Below are positions 10,850 to 64,000 of a DNA stretch of 64,000 nucleotides, one piece after another; the stretch's first letter is position 1, and every line of letters starts with the position of its first letter. A program made the translations under genes and the position numbers. The notes beneath the pieces are model-generated. The model made no database searches, was not told the DNA's origin, and saw nothing but the letters and a program-made list of their open reading frames with translations. The stretch comes from Patiria pectinifera (lineage: Eukaryota; Echinodermata; Asteroidea; Valvatida; Asterinidae), in the NCBI GenBank assembly GCA_029964075.1, contig CM057138.1, positions 13,262,932 to 13,326,931 on the forward strand, in the 5' to 3' direction.

Positions 10850-12151
10850 GATGAAACATTACTGTGTTAATTTTTTTTTCTATTTTGCCAAAGTAGCCCC
10901 GCCAGATATCAAAGAACTGTTTTCCCTTGGAGGCCTGGGGTGTAATTGTTATCATGTATGTCATTAATGGCATTACTCTGAGTATTAAAATAAATTTTAC
11001 ACAAACGTTTATAACATTTCTATGCATTAAAAGAAATACAATTGATGGTCACTCAAAACTCTGTCTTGTGCAGCTCAGGTGTCAACGATTGTACACACTG
11101 CTCCGAATGCTCAAGATTCGACGGAACAGTACTTTTCCTCTTTTCCTCAAAATGATTTGGTTAGAGGGTCAGAAATTGCTTCAGATCGCAACACAGAGTA
11201 TCTAGAATCCCCCCGTAAAAACATTAACAAAAAATAAACAAACAAGACGTAATTTCTGAGACCCACTTTTTGGGAGACAAATTTGTTCCCCCCATAAAAA
11301 AAGTTTTGTTCTAGATCCGCCCTTGATTGTTCGCTTCCTTAACACATAGTACCTTCATTTTCCCATCCTCTCACAAATACTAACACAATTTAAAAAAAAT
11401 AATAGATTTCAAAATGTTATCACAAATTGCTGATCAAACTACAAAGCAGTATATAACAGCCTAAGATTTTTTTATGTTCAAAAATGAAAGACACTAATTT
11501 GGTTTGATTACATTACACAAAACGTATCCCATATCCCTGTTACAGATTAAATACACCAATTGAATAAACAGATAAAATGAAAAGAAGTTACTTGACCAAT
11601 CAATTAACTGTCCCATCCAAGACTTTGTAGAATTTCAATAGGTTACCAAAAATGAGGATTACGAGATTACGAGAAGTACGAGATCAAATTAATCCATAAT
11701 TATCTTTTTTACTTTAGAATTATGATGTTGGTGGTTGGCTGAAGACAACCATGACTTATCTAGAAAGTTGTTGGCAAATTAGTAAATGACTCCTTCTGGT
11801 AGTGTTGGGCGTAGAAAAAAAATAGCATCACAAACGAGCTTTACTGGATCTAAAACCAGTAGCAACTGAGTAAAGTAACAGGTTACTTTTGCAAATGGAT
11901 GTTTGCTTTGTCTTCTCCTTAAAAAAACCCAGCTCAAATCAAGAATAGGGAGAGAGACATACGGTACCAAATCGGATAAATGCAGTAAATATGCTTGGAT
12001 TGATTCTCTACATGAAATTGGATAACTGTGGAACTGGTTATCCTGGTCAAGTTGCAAGCCTTCGCTTAGTCGTTCACTCTACTTATCCCATGGGCATTAC
12101 TTGTCGCAGAGCTGCATTTGCAGCAATGGAAGCTGTGGCCAATGACGAGGT
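10850..12151 (-). other. Probable 3'UTR of gene B
   Basis: The region immediately follows the gene B stop (12152-12154) and shares ordered sequence blocks with the gene A 3'UTR. The most distal shared block is at 10860-10990 on the minus strand (ACTCAGAGTAATGCCATTAA). The end of a hAT-like repeat with a CCGCCCTTG terminus lies at about 11311-11325 within this stretch; its left end was not found. I did not identify a convincing polyadenylation site. Confidence 0.45.
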
Positions 12152-63816
<51,665 letters not shown>

Positions 63817-64000
63817 CTGTTTAGACAAAAGGGGATTATTTTTTTTTTAATTCAGTGCGCCATCGATATGATTCAAATAATAAAGAAAACATTGTTTTAA
63901 AAAAGACAACATATCTATAAAACAAATCCTCCCGATTCTTCAACCAACCCATATACGTGCATATACAGCTATAGTGACTAAGATTGTAACTAACGTAAGA

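Overview
The window is animal nuclear DNA: AT-rich, with GT-AG spliceosomal introns, short exons (mostly 60-260 bp) and many non-autonomous DNA transposons. The gene content (NIDO, AMOP, VWD, EGF and SEA modules in one membrane protein) and the repeat landscape (piggyBac-, hAT- and foldback-type elements) point to a marine invertebrate. An echinoderm or another invertebrate deuterostome is my best guess, but nothing in the sequence fixes the species. There are no bacterial-type genes, operons, rRNA genes or CRISPR arrays.

Layout. (1) 1-3815, + strand: the last six exons of 'gene A', encoding half of a SEA domain, an EGF domain, a transmembrane helix and a short cytoplasmic tail, followed by a 3'UTR to about 5.2 kb. 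(2) About 5.2-10.8 kb: a gene-poor intergenic stretch with two copies of a TTAA-flanked MITE, a 55-bp minisatellite, a foldback element and a diverged direct repeat. (3) 12152-63816, - strand: 'gene B', a paralogue of A in tail-to-tail orientation. I could thread 65 exons whose phases join throughout and which sum to 8952 nt, an exact multiple of three (2983 codons plus stop). The 5' end lies beyond the right edge. The in-window order is NIDO, AMOP, VWD, a MUC4-like post-VWD region, a cadherin-like segment, about 20 EGF domains (mostly calcium-binding type), a SEA domain, 3 EGFs, 8 exons of a compact C-x-C-x-C EGF type, three repeats of an EGF-EGF-SEA-EGF module, a transmembrane helix and a cytoplasmic tail ending ALYY.

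The protein resembles MUC4-type NIDO-AMOP-VWD transmembrane mucins and the 'mucin-like' proteins of invertebrates. It differs in having several SEA domains. The three membrane-proximal SEA domains of B and the one of A keep the G-S-V-V self-cleavage signature, while the distal SEA of B has lost it. The last two modules of B are a recent tandem duplication (about 4.4 kb) whose breakpoint falls at the edge of the transmembrane exon. The unit was therefore duplicated without the membrane anchor, and an orphan splice acceptor was left behind.

Introns of gene B carry several transposons with recognisable terminal inverted repeats and target duplications, two strong hairpins, and a roughly 690-bp near-perfect palindrome built around a (TA)n tract. 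Introns not mentioned in the list showed nothing I could name. Exon limits were called by eye from splice sites, phase continuity and paralogy between A and B, so individual boundaries may be off by a few bases.
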